From: Cerrena zonata
Lineage: Eukaryota > Basidiomycota > Agaricomycetes > Polyporales > Cerrenaceae
DNA length: 64,000 nt
NCBI GenBank assembly: GCA_038087015.1
Contig: JASBNA010000012.1
Coordinates: 434,001 to 498,000, forward strand
Direction: 5' to 3'
The position numbers were made by a program, and so were the translations under genes. Positions within the stretch are counted from its first letter, which is position 1. Every line of letters starts with the position of its first letter. Positions 21,991 to 32,873 of this stretch are shown here, piece after piece. The notes under the pieces were generated by a model. The model was given only the letters and a program-made list of their open reading frames with translations, ran no database searches and was not told the DNA's origin.

Positions 21991-24441
21991 ATGTCGGAGG
22001 TAGATGACTCCACGCTCACGGATCGCAATGACCACCTCGCTGTCCGAAGCTTGGAGGACGTCTCTGAACCCATAGATCCACGCATAACTCCCGACCATAG
22101 ACCGACCAGCGAGGTTCTTGACGAAGGTTACATTCATCAATTTAACGAATATGTGCATCATGAGAAACACGCTCATGAACTATCTCAAAAACCGGACGAA
22201 GGAGAACCTCTCTATGTAGGTTGTTTTATGTGTCAAGTGCTCAGTAAATGCTAACTATTGTCATAGGTAGAATTTGAAAAGGGCGACCCTCGCGATCCAA
22301 TCAACTTCACGCAAAAACGCAAGTGGCTCATCACTCTAACTGCGTGCATATTCACAGCACTGTCTGGTAGAGCCATTCCCGTTAGTTCTCTTTCACCCGC
22401 ACATGACATCCAGCTTAAAGCTGCTACGGCATCGACCTATAACCTAGGATGGCCATCTATGATCCGAGACCTCAATTGCACTCAGTTCCAGGCCACACTT
22501 GGTCTTGGTTTGTACTGTTTAGGTTTCGCTGTGGTCCCACTCGTAACCTGCCTCGTTCAGTGAAGAATTCGGTAGGCAGCCCTTGTATATTGTGTCTGTA
22601 ATCGGGTTCGCTTTGATGCACCTTATGGTCGCTCTGTTCGTCTAGGTCCTATTTCCTGCTGTTCGTTCGGGGTTTTCTGAATTAGAGTCTCTAGTGCAAA
22701 GAACATCCAGACTGTACAGATCGCGCGGTTTCTTGCAGGGGCATTTGGCTCCACTGGCTCCACTATGGTAAGCTCCGTCGTTGCCATTGAGTTCATCACA
22801 CCCATATGAATGTCATCGCAGGTCGGCGGCACGGTCGCTGACATCTGGCTGCCCCATGAGTACGTCTTGCACTAATATAGGCATTTGTACTGCTTGCTGA
22901 TGCTACACAGGCGCGGCCTCCCAATGTCCTTGTTCGCCGTTTCGGCAATTGGATCCACTGGTCTTGGTCCCTTAGCAGCCGGCTGGATAGAAATGAACCA
23001 GAAGCTCGAGTGGCGCTGGATTCAGTGGATTCACCTGATGTAATGAATTCCCTTTTTGCATGTGATTCTCTCACTGAAAAGATCGTCGATTATAGCGCTA
23101 CCTGGCATTTATGCCATCTCTATTCCACTTTGTATGAAAGAGACTCGCTCCGCAGTGCTCTTAACTCGCATGGCAAGAAAACTCAGGAAGTCAACAGGCG
23201 ACAATCGTTATCGTGCACGCGTAGAAGATGAGCGAGCGAGTCTGCGGACGCTGATCTACATCTCTTGTACTCGCCCCGTATGTAAGCTTGCTTCTTTGTT
23301 ACGTGAGAGTTCATTTGTGATAGTGATATCCGTTGAACTCCGCAGACTTGATGATCACGGAGCCTGTTGTTGCAAGCTTTAGTGTAAGTTGTTCACTGTA
23401 CGCAAATATTCGAACGTCGTTCACTGACCAGTGATTGCAGTTGTGGGTTGGATTTGTGTGGGGCATCCTTTATGTCCTGATCGAGTATGTGCTTCTCATT
23501 TTGATCGACTCGATCTCCCGAATTTCGATTGATCGGTATCGGGTTTGTCTAGATCGGTTGGCCCAGTATTCAAGACACTCCATAACTTTAACCAAGGTGA
23601 AGTTGGTACCGTCTTTATCACCTTCTTGTGAGTAGATGCAGCTGTAAACTGTTCCTGCAATAATTTAACTTATCGTTCCTTTCGATTTCCCATAGCATCG
23701 GTACCATTCTCGGGTTCTTTACAAACGTATACCAAGAAAGGCTGTATCAGTAAGTTTGTTATTCCGATTCAATCCTATTGGTCCATCAGCAGAAATTCTT
23801 ATTTCGAAACAAACCAATAGGAAGAATGTCGGGACGAGAGGTCCAGAAGCTCGACTGTACTCGTCTATGTTTGCATGTTTGTTGTTTCCAGCTGCCATGT
23901 TCATCTATGCGTGGTGCACGTTACCTGGGGTCCATTGGATTTCGCTAGCTATTGGCATCACTGTAAGCTGTATTCTGACATATTTCTTATCGACTAATTT
24001 GACTAACACAATTTCGTTTAGCTTCTTATATGGAGTCTCTTCATAATTTACCTCGCCGTGTTCACATACCTTGCAGACTGGTACCTGATTCGATATTATC
24101 TTTATGTTTCTTACTCACTCAGTGTCTGTTTAGCTATGGTCCATTTGCTTCGTCTGCCCTTGCGGGTCAGAGTCTCAGCCGAAACATCATGGGAACCGTG
24201 TTTCCGCTTTTTACCACTCAGATGTACAACACATTGACATATAAATGGGCGAACACGCTCTTCGCATGCATTGGAATACTCATGATCCCTATACCTTTCG
24301 TACGTCTAAACTTCCTATATCCCATCTACTTCCGACTCACTACGCAAGCAACAGGTTCTTTTCTTCAAGGGCCCCGTCATTCGTTCGAAGAGCAAGTTTG
24401 CCTCTCAAGTCATGGAGAAGGTAGTCGAGAAGAAGATATGA
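21991..24441 (+). pseudogene. MFS multidrug/polyamine-type transporter with a +1 frameshift
   Basis: About a dozen short exons can be spliced into one MFS (DHA1-like) transporter: GDPRDPINFTQKRKW before TM1, then TASTYNLGWPSMIRDL, ARFLAGAFGSTGSTMVGGTV, ADIWLPHERGLPMSLFA, LEWRWIQWIH, ETRSAVLLTRMARKLRK, GEVGTVFITFFIGTILGF, RGPEARLYSSMFACLLFP, CYGPFASSALAGQSLSRN and TYKWANTLFACIGILMI, ending FASQVMEKVVEKKI. All splice sites are intact. The exception is one extra base at about 22549: VVPLVT should continue into SFSEEFGRQPLY, but the reading frame shifts and meets TGA at 22561. No alternative GT-AG intron restores the frame. Everything downstream stays open in the restored frame, so the lesion is recent, or it is an assembly error in an otherwise functional gene. 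Confidence 0.8.
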
Positions 24442-24889
24442 GCCCAAGAGCTACATACAAGTCGTTCAACATCAACGGCATAGACGAACTACATTACTAT
24501 AGCTAATCCAAGGAGCCAACCAAAGGCTTCGTCATGTAATACTAGGCCTCAAGTGAGGGATAGAGGGCAACCACTATCAAATCATTTCTAGATTACATTG
24601 CATAGTTTTACTCTTGCGTGAACGAATAACTCGATGGTTGCTTGTCACGAGAGCAGTACTGTGATCCCTAGATCTGCGGCCTGGAGATTAGTACTCAGGT
24701 CAACGAACGAGTGGTGTACTGTAGCTACTCGTTGATTTGATCTGCCTATAAGCCTCGTAGAAAAGGAATTGTCGATGCACTCATTCTGACCTAATACCGT
24801 CAGGACGCTTATACCCCCCTTAGAAAACATTCTGGCTATACTGCAAGGGTACGTCAGGACTCACAACACTTTCGGACTTACTTCGTGGA
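24442..24889. other. Spacer downstream of the MFS gene
   Basis: No gene was recognised. The right part may contain a decayed upstream portion of the MYND locus that follows. Confidence 0.3.
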
Positions 24890-24895
24890 TGGACA

Positions 24896-25303
24896 ATGGT
24901 ACAATGGATGTTGGCGAAGAACTATCTCTGGTGTCTCTTATTGCTCGAAGTGCACCACAGAAAGAAGACGCGAACGTCCAAGAAAGCACTCGATATTTGG
25001 ATCGATCCTGGCTCAAAACTGAATATCGCAGATTTCATAAATCCCTCTGCTGAGATGAGACGAGCTTGGAGGTCATGCCACTACCCTCGATGTATCTGCA
25101 ACCACATGCGGCCATATCACAAAATGCAGGTTTGCAAAGGGTATTGGAGTGTTAGATATTATTGCACTGCCTGCCAAGAGAGGTGAGCTCGATTCCTCCA
25201 GCGACTGCTATGATACATTGAAATCTAACCAACCTTACGTGACTGGCATTGGGATTGGGCAGAGGGTGGGCATCGAGAGGTGTGTCGTCGCAGAACGTCC
25301 TAA
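24896..25303 (+). pseudogene. MYND-finger protein fragment
   Basis: The frame carries the zinc-finger end of a MYND protein: SCHYPRCICN, HKMQVCKGYWSVRYYCTACQ. The usual final DWAEGGHREVCRRRTS exon lies at 25253-25303. The family cysteines are mostly present, but CKGCW has become CKGYW and YCC has become YYC. No acceptor AG precedes the last exon and no N-terminal half is visible. It resembles the more complete locus at 30053-31512 and the second broken copy at 45772-46833. Confidence 0.6.
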
Positions 25304-25429
25304 AGTTATTCATAAAGGACTACTCATACATTCGTCGAATTTCTGGATTTGCTATTGTACGTGACCAGTTTTATCTTCATGATCCACGCCGTAATATGAT
25401 AACTCTTCACCTATGTAAGGACTGATTAT

Positions 25430-26368
25430 TCACAAACAAAATGTGATGGCCAAATTGACCTAGGGGCGCTATCGATAAGTCTTGAAGCCCATAGATAGAT
25501 ACATACATACAATGATGCTTACATTGTTAGCCGCACAATTGACTTCAACTTGGGTATCACCAGGGGAATGGAAAGCAGTTGGACAATTCGCGTTAGTACC
25601 TGAGATAAGGTTCGAGATAGGTTAATATCGAAACAGCCAACCATTTGAGAGAAGATACTTACAGTCTGCTCCGAGACCGTCGCAGCCGTTGAAGTATCTA
25701 TACGATGCTCAAAGCGATCGCTTTAAAAAAATGAGGAATGTTTGAACTTACCCAAAACCACTTGTGACCGAGAACGCATGCCTAACGAGATGTTAGTGGA
25801 GCTTCCTACAAATGCTATCGTGCATGTGCTTACGGTTGAATAAGCCAAATGGATGTCGTCGATACAAGGCTGGGGGATGGTGGGTTTTGAAGAGTAGTCG
25901 CTACCATCGTGCAACCCTCTCCGTTACCACCACAACTACCTGAAGCAAAGAAGGTGAGAATTGTCTAAACGGGATGCTTTCATGCTACGTACCGGTCTGC
26001 AGGAATCTATGAGGAAATGATCTGGGTATTAGAGTAAGATAGAATCATTCGACCAAAATACGCACGCCGTAATGCCGATGAGTGGTCCGAGGACCGTGAA
26101 CTGCCCGCCCGTAGAAAGGGTAGCACCGTTCTGAGCCTTCAATATAGGCTAAAGTCGAGATGTGAATACAAAAGAGCATAGCAAAAATCGACATCCCCTA
26201 CAGTTCCAAACCCGCATCTACCGTCAATATAATCAGGGCTATAACTACTTCATGCAAATATAGAGGAGTATACCTGTTGTCGAAGACGATAGTATGGGTT
26301 TCTGAGGTAATTTGAGCGACGGCCAATGAGGCAGAAGCAACGAAAGATAGAATTCTGAGGAGCGACAT
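25430..26368 (-). CDS. Small secreted Cys-rich protein, glycopeptide-like (paralogue A, nine exons)
   Basis: Exons (minus): 26274-26368, 26202-26217, 26066-26148, 25993-26006, 25834-25939, 25752-25781, 25663-25697, 25523-25599, 25430-25459; 161 aa. A signal peptide (MSLLRILSFVASASLAVAQ) is followed by ETHTIVFDNRCGFGTP, LSTGGQFTVLGPLIG, GGNGEGCTMV, FSVTSGFGYFNGCDG, NCPTAFHSPGDTQ and a short C-terminal VNLAITFC. This pattern is shared by basidiomycete secreted proteins often annotated as glycopeptides; their biochemical role is not established. Exons of 16 and 14 nt are required to keep the frame. Every internal exon has the same length in paralogue B at 41945-42898. The cysteines suggest disulfides in an extracellular beta-rich protein. 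Confidence 0.85.
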
Positions 26369-26443
26369 CCTTGATCACCCTGTTGTATTGGGGCAAAGTC
26401 ACTTGCGGTTGAGCCTGAGGTCGGGATGGATTTCCCGCTGGTG

Positions 26444-26450
26444 TTTTATA
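26444..26450 (-). promoter_or_regulatory. TATA box of secreted-protein paralogue A
   Basis: TATAAAA on the minus strand lies 76 bp upstream of the ATG at 26368, within GGTATAAAACACCAGC. The same context (GGTATAAAATACCAGC) is kept at 42992-42998 for paralogue B, so the promoter was duplicated with the gene. Confidence 0.65.
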
Positions 26451-28045
26451 CCTCCATGGGCGCATTCTATTTTCAACGTGGACCCTGATACATGTTGAAT
26501 GGATTCCCTCGGTTTCGGGACACCATGGGACTGAGAAAGTTCTTACAATTCGAAAAACCTAATGGGCCTCATTGTACGACAGGAAGCAAAATCAAGGAAC
26601 AAAAGCTTCGTCTGACCGCTTGAAGCAATTATGTTGATGAAGACATTTTCGCCGTGCATCGCTGTAAGACAATTGTCATTGAAAATATACGTCTACATGG
26701 AATAATATTCGGTGTGTGAAGAGACGGTAAGTAAGCTGGACACCTAAGAATGCATATGTGTGCCTATACATAAAGACGTTACTCATGCTCAGGGTCATCT
26801 AAGCGAATCGTCAGTAAACGAGAAGCGATCCGGGTTTCGGTCGGTACTAGCCGGCACGGGAGGAGGACCGAGAGAACAAGGATACACATGCCTGCGTTTG
26901 GTAACATGTAGATGTATAGTGAGGTCTGGATGTTTGTTTGTCTTGCTGAGATTTAGGTTGGTTATTGAATACAGTACTAATGACCAAGCAAATTCACATC
27001 TTGCGCGATTCTAAATATAGAGAAGCAAGAGGATGTCAGCAGATACACACTTTCATAACCCAGACGCGTCGGACGAATGCCAACACCTTGACATGAGAGA
27101 TTACGGCAGGGTGCGAACCACAAGGATGATCGTTTTAGTAGGGAGTGTGTCGACGGAGCATTATATAATATGGCCACCAAGCACTACACGTCGATATTTC
27201 CTAGAAATGAATGAGTATTTTCCAAAGACAAAGTACTTGCGATGAGATAGCGATACCTAAGTAGCACCTTATGTGCAGAAAGTCCTCCCTAACCAAAGAA
27301 TTGGCGTTCCTGAAGGTGAAGCATGGTCATAAGGTCAGAGAACTAAAAGAAGGATGCAAGGCACACAGCTCAAACGCCACTTCCTTTAACTCATATCCGA
27401 GGAATAGAACAAGTACGCTGGGATACTGATTTCCCAGGTGATGAGAGTACATGATAGCGAAAACTACAACTTGTTCCGAGTAGTGCAGGCCTGGGAGATA
27501 GAGTGAGTGACCCCGAGTCAAGAAATGATTTTTTTCCGTCAGAAGGTCAAGCCATCATACTTAGAAGCATTTTCACCTTCTTTCAATTGTATAGATTCTC
27601 CGACGGAGCTACCGAGCTTTGACTGACAAAGACATCACCATAAAGTCAGATATCCGTAACCTTCGAATCAATATCATAATGAGGACTCTGGTTGTAACCG
27701 AGTTAAATGGCCCTCGTAGCTAGTTCGATGCGAAAAGCCATATTTCTGAGATCCCGGGGACGAAAAATTGAGAAGCACTCTAGCAAGAGACCGCAGGATT
27801 CCAAGATTATTTAATACTAATGTCGTTGTTCGATATCAAACATAAACCATGAGGTACCGACGAGCCCCCACAGTGATCTGTCCCTACAGTGTAGTGTTCA
27901 ATAGTTGGTGGTAATCCCACTGGCAGTGGTAAACGATGAGGATTACCTTTTGTGGATTTTCTTTCCATCCATTCCCACGCTTGTTTCATCTTTTGAAATC
28001 TCCTTCAGCAATGGCAGTCTTCTTCCGTATCTCGTACTAATAACT
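26451..28045. other. Intergenic DNA upstream of RSA4
   Basis: A CTATTTTCAACG segment near 26468 is shared with the promoter of secreted-protein paralogue B near 43015. The remaining 1.5 kb is AT-rich and holds no gene I can support. Confidence 0.35.
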
Positions 28046-29972
28046 ATGGCTACTCTTCTACCTCCTCCAAAGCGACAAAAAACATATCATGGTATACCGG
28101 AACCAGAAAAGGAGGTACCCCTGCCTTCCCCGAACGTAGTTGTGCAATTTGTCTCTGAAGAGGATGGAAAACCTCTATCGCCCTCCGTTAACTTACCGGC
28201 TAACATATCTCGGAGTGCCTTAGAAGCACTAGTAAATAAATTGAATACAAAGGTGAGGGTCTCCGTTCTGTTCATCAAACTACTCATCTCGATGATAGTT
28301 GTTTGTGTAATTAGGACGACGATCCAGTACCATTTGCGTTCCACATTGCTCTTCCTGCAGATGCTTCAACCGGGGGTGCACCGACAAGAATTACAATAAC
28401 AAAATCGATAGAGGAGGATGTCTTATCACACCCCTCACATGCCTTCACGCCAGAAGACGTCTTCGTAATACACTGCTCTCCACAAGCAGTGTTTAGGGTT
28501 CGACCTGCTACACGATGTTCATCAACGCTTTCGGGACACACCTCACCAATTCTTTGTGCATCATTTTCACCCACAGGAAATTTACTTGCGACTGGTTCAG
28601 GAGACTGCAACGCTCGTCTATGGGACTTGTTTACCGAAACGCCTTCACATGTACTCTCTGGTCACAAAGGTTGGGTTTTATGCGTCGAATGGGAGGCCTT
28701 AGAACGAAAGTTGGCAACTGGTGGACATGACGGTCATGTGCGCGATCTTGGGTTTTCTTTTCAACGACGATACTTATTTGGTGACCTCTTTTTAGGTCCG
28801 GTTATGGGATCCAAAAACCGGCAAACCCCTCGGTGATGCGTTGAAAGGTCACTCGAAATGGGTCACTTCCCTCGCTTGGGAACCTATTCACCTGTGCGTC
28901 ATTACTCAATATGTCATATTGCGCTCGTCTAATTTTTGTTGTAGAAATTCTGCTTCACCACGTTTGGCCTCTTCGTCGAAAGACGCCACTGTCCGAGTCT
29001 GGAATCCAACTACCCGTCGTTGCGAATACACTCTCGGTGGACACACTGCCAGTGTAAATGTCGTTCGATGGGGTGGCGGAGGTATGACTGGTAGGGGCGT
29101 GCTGTATACCGCTTCTAGTGATCGCACAGTACGAGTATGGGACTCTGAAGCAGTAAGGCTTTTCTATTTATTATTTTTTGCACATCCTAATAAAAGGTAT
29201 TTCCATAGGGAAGACTGTTACACACTCTCAAAGACCATGCTCACTGGGTCACAACGTTAACTCTCAACACCGATTTTGCCCTACGAACGGGGCCGTTTGA
29301 TCACTCTGGCAAAAAGCCGACATCGGATGAAGACGCACAAGCACAAGCACTAGCTCGTTACAACAACATCGTCTCTGCCAACGGCGAACTTCTCATCACA
29401 GGATCAGACGACCATACAATGTTCCTCTGGTCTTTATTCCCTTCGCGTAGCGAATCATCGGAAGGTTCAGCAGCAGCAGTGGAACGCGGAGGAAAATTGA
29501 AACCGATGGCTCGCTTGACAGGTCATCAACGACAAGTATCGCATGTTGTTTTCAGTCCTGATGGTCGATGGGCAGCTAGTGCAGCGTTTGACAATAGCGT
29601 TCGTGTATGGGATGGACGAACTGGAAAGTTTGTGGCGACGCTGAGGGGTCACGTAGGCGCTGTTTATCGACTGGCGTGGAGCGCGGATTCTAGGATGTTG
29701 GTCAGTGCGAGTAAAGACAGCACGCTGAAGGTACGTCCGTGTTCATTCTATAAGGTGTCTTTTGGTTAAAAGGGCTTTCGTCGCCAGATTTGGGATCTGA
29801 AAACATACAAACTCAAAAACGACCTTCCCGGTCATACGGATGAAGTCTATTGTGTGGACTTTGTTGCTGATAAAGTAGTGAGTGGGGGCAGAGATAGAAC
29901 GGTCAAAATGTAAGCGACTCCTTTCTACTATTAAGCCCCTCTTCTCACACGAATTACAGTTGGAAGAATTAG
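28046..29972 (+). CDS. RSA4: Notchless-type WD40 ribosome assembly factor Rsa4/NLE1
   Basis: Exons: 28046-28252, 28315-28737, 28796-28893, 28945-29152, 29209-29730, 29788-29909, 29960-29972; 530 aa. The N-terminal NLE domain (VVVQFVSEEDGKPLSP through EDVFVIHCSPQAVFRV, residues about 30-150) precedes eight WD40 blades. Recognisable blades are GHTSPILCASFSPTG, GHKGWVLCVEWE, GHSKWVTSLAWEP, GHTASVNVVRWG, HAHWVTTLTLNTD, GHQRQVSHVVFSPDG, GHVGAVYRLAWSAD and GHTDEVYCVDF. The protein ends with the family's TVKMWKN-like C-terminus (TVKIWKN after splicing). Rsa4 binds the MIDAS domain of the AAA ATPase Rea1 through its NLE domain, driving release of assembly factors from pre-60S particles in the nucleus. 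All parts are present. Confidence 0.95.
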
Positions 29973-30052
29973 ATCGTTACATGTGACGTGTTGTATGTGT
30001 ATAGTGCTAGACGAGATGAACTTTGAGACCTTCCGATATGATGGTGACCGTG

Positions 30053-31512
30053 TTACAGCTCGAATGTTGATGACTTTGCTCGCTCCTTGGAATATAGCTT
30101 TCCAATCAGGCGTTCAACTCTGACCACATACCTCCGATGCCCACCATCCCGCCAGTCTCTGTAAATTATATTTAGTATTATCGAATACTGATCCTCAAGC
30201 CGAAGTAACTCTTACCTCTTCTGACAAGCCTTGGAGCAATATTTGACTTTCCAGCACCCTTTGCAAACTCTCATAGGATGGCCCGGGTAAGGAGACACAG
30301 TGTTGCACACACAGCTTTTAGAATGGCAACTTTTCCATGGCAGTACCGCCAGTACAGCATTTGCTTTCTCTTCTAGAGAGAGGAAGTTCGTGATAGTACC
30401 AAGTTCATTTCCGATTGTCAACCAGGTATTAAATACTTTGCATCTGCTATCGGTTGAAAATTGTTCCATACGACGATATTCTGTGATGATAACAAGATGT
30501 ACTGCCGTCATTCTCAAGCCATGAAGTGGTGGTTCAAGTTGATTCAGACGTCCAGCCAAGTGGGTATAGTTTTCAAGGATGATGGTCGCATGGTCTAAAA
30601 CAAGCTTTAGATTTTAGAATGGGGGATGATTACTAGGGTTGGAACATACTAATGGTAACTTCTGAACCCTGATCGAGGAGAGATGGTAGTTCGGACAGGA
30701 CCACCCGCATGATTCTGCTTCCATTGTCTACGATGGTTCTCAGTGCATCGGTAGTAGCTGTTTCCACAGAGTCCAAGACCAGCCTGATAGTATTGTGAGT
30801 ACACTTTCGGACTATGCAGTTGTGATTTCAGTTATACCTGATACCTAGCATTGTATTTGAGAATAGACCATCCCAATTTGGTTTTCGACAACACAGCGCG
30901 CGTTGACACAACGTTGTCATTGCGTCTATCATATCACTCCGCGCAGTTACCTCTTCCTCCTGAAATCATCCATAATCTTCCTAGTGATGGATGCGATGTG
31001 TTTCTTGTCAATGAGAGCAACTTTGCAGATGGTTTCAAGGGTGCTATCGAGCTCTTCACCGGTCCTTGCTCCTTGTGAATATTGGAGCATTCGTAAACAC
31101 TTCATACGGGATTCAAGGTCTGCAGTGTTATGCCGGAAGTACAGCATGACGTGACTGTATCTCTCATCGCCGCTAGGTAAGTATTGACTGTTGGTATACA
31201 CACTAGAGATTATTACTAGTCAAAAGAGGTCCCAACGAAGATTACTTACTACAATTTAGAATACAGCGTGGTGGTACCGATACACAGAACCTTGTAACAG
31301 TCGTGGTATTCGTTATCCACTTGCACGCCTTCATCATTTCGAACATATCCGTCAAGCAGACCAGAGGGGATGACGACCTCCCAGACGACTTTCCATAACA
31401 TAGGAAACTGCGACATAAGGTCCTTCAATGCTTGCGCATTAGTACGCTGCCATCGGGGAAGATCGTTTTTGATCTGCATAAGCATCACTCCGCAAAACCC
31501 TATCCTTGCCAT
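30053..31512 (-). CDS. MYND-type zinc-finger protein, apparently intact copy
   Basis: The minus-strand frame begins MARIGFCGVMLMQIKND, continues through a helical region (FPMLWKVVWEVVIPSGLLD, then ERYSHVMLYFRHNTADLES) and ends in a MYND finger. The finger reads CHSKSCVCN, HPMRVCKGCWKVKYCSKACQ, then across a final intron RDWRDGGHRRYVV. The finger has the usual C-x4-C-x-C, CKGC, YCSKAC and GH ligands. Several introns are needed. The one near 30800-30960 is long and uncertain, and the true N-terminus may lie further upstream, because the frame before this Met is closed by a TAG. MYND fingers bind proline-rich partners; no function for this Agaricomycete subfamily is known. It is related to loci at 24.9 and 46 kb. 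Confidence 0.65.
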
Positions 31513-31795
31513 GCAGATGTGTTGCTATTGGTTTTGGCTCTCGGAAACCTGGAAGTCATTTTGTGTAAAGTAGAGGTGTTAGAAAGTAAGAACATAACGG
31601 ACCCACCTTATATTGTTTCCTACCTTCGGAAATCACCGACATTCGATAGACAACAGATACCACTTTGGGATCCGACTTCTGTTATGTCCCTGGTAGTTAT
31701 GGTCATTCAAAAGAGACTATATGTGGTTTAGCATCGTAGATCTTATATATTCAGAGATCTAGTTCAGAACAAGTGCATCAGGGTGAAACCTCTAG
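31513..31795. other. Spacer between the MYND gene and the EngB gene
   Basis: About 280 bp lies between the MYND gene start and the EngB stop. A plus-strand frame crosses it but has no recognisable features. Confidence 0.3.
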
Positions 31796-32710
31796 CTAAC
31801 GTAAACCACACGCCTCGGCCATATTTCGTCTAACCTCGTCGATCCCAAATGGGGGTCGTCGAGTTGCAGAGGTAAGTAAAGCGGGAAGACATGTTGGAGC
31901 AGTCTCAAAGATTTCCTTTTGCGTTCTTTTGACCAGGGACACCGCGTCTGAATCTAGTGTGTCGACTTTAGTCAAGATAGCCTGCAATGTAAATTTCCCA
32001 TTTGCCGACTGGATTTGTTCGTCTAGGGATTGGAGCATCATGCGATCGACTTCGGTCAAACCGTGTTTAGCGTTAAATAGGATGTAGACTCTCTTTAACC
32101 TGCAATTTGTTCATGTGTGTTTATCAAATACACGGTAAGAGACGACCACTCACTGTGTTCGATTTTGGACGTAATGGTCAAAAAGCGCACCCCACTCGGG
32201 ACGGCCCCTTGAGCCATATCCTGGAGCATCCACGAGAACCAAGGACCCTGGTTCAGAGCCGACACGAAAGAAGTTTAGTGTCTGAGTGCGTCCCTAAATA
32301 ATGGCTGTTGTCTGAATATGATCATTAGTGGGTCACGTCAGAGGAAGGATACACACAGGTTTCTTGCTTGTATTGAGAAGATGTGTTCGTCCAATGACAG
32401 CATTAAGCAAGGATGACTTGCCGACATTGGCACGTCCTGGAGCACAATATTAATAAGGCTATATTCCGAGATCACAGGGCTTTACAGACCAGTCACGATA
32501 ATCTAGATATGAAATGAAAGATATGGAAGATATGACTACACGAGGAGGCACAGCACGTACTTCTGGCAATCCATGCAGCGCAGGGATTGAGGCTGCAGAG
32601 CCAGCGGCTGCTATAAATTCGGCGGATTTGGCGTCTGCAAAGAGCTTGGAAGCAGCTGCGTGAGATATAGTTCTCCGAAAAGACAAATTACATTGTTTGT
32701 GGAGGAACAT
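31796..32710 (-). CDS. EngB/YihA-type GTPase, probably mitochondrial
   Basis: Exons (minus): 32561-32710, 32490-32502, 32357-32436, 32154-32293, 31796-32099; 228 aa. All G-motifs are present: G1 GRANVGKSSLLNAV, G2 region KKPGRTQTLNFF, G3 LVDAPGYGSRG, G4 ILTKVDTLD and G5 LTSATRRP. The arrangement and length are those of the TRAFAC EngB family, which in bacteria assists 50S ribosome assembly. The fungal nuclear homologues carry a basic, hydroxylated N-terminus, here MFLHKQCNLSFRRTISHAAA, consistent with mitochondrial import. One exon is only 13 nt (IIVTG), just before the P-loop. The gene diverges from the membrane-protein gene starting at 32874, with 163 bp between the start codons. Confidence 0.9.
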
Positions 32711-32873
32711 ATGAAGTTATTTTGCAATGTCCAGTTCTGGCGACATGTGTGTTTGAGGTCAAGGCGGACGGCGCCTGGGCGGGCAGAGCACGCTTGTGCT
32801 TGCTTTCCGACGGCCACCACACCGAGTGCTACTATTCGCCTGAGGCTCTTGCATCTGGACCACCATCATCCTC
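32711..32873. promoter_or_regulatory. Short divergent promoter between the EngB gene and a membrane-protein gene
   Basis: Only 163 bp separates the opposed start codons, so core promoters must overlap. No TATA box is evident. The sequence is moderately GC-rich around 32757-32800. Confidence 0.45.

Noticed and set aside
23750..23820. Second apparent frameshift in the MFS gene
   Set aside because: Using the acceptor ACCAATAG before GAAGAATGTC joins Q to KNVGTRGPEA in frame, so this is simply a 70 nt intron.
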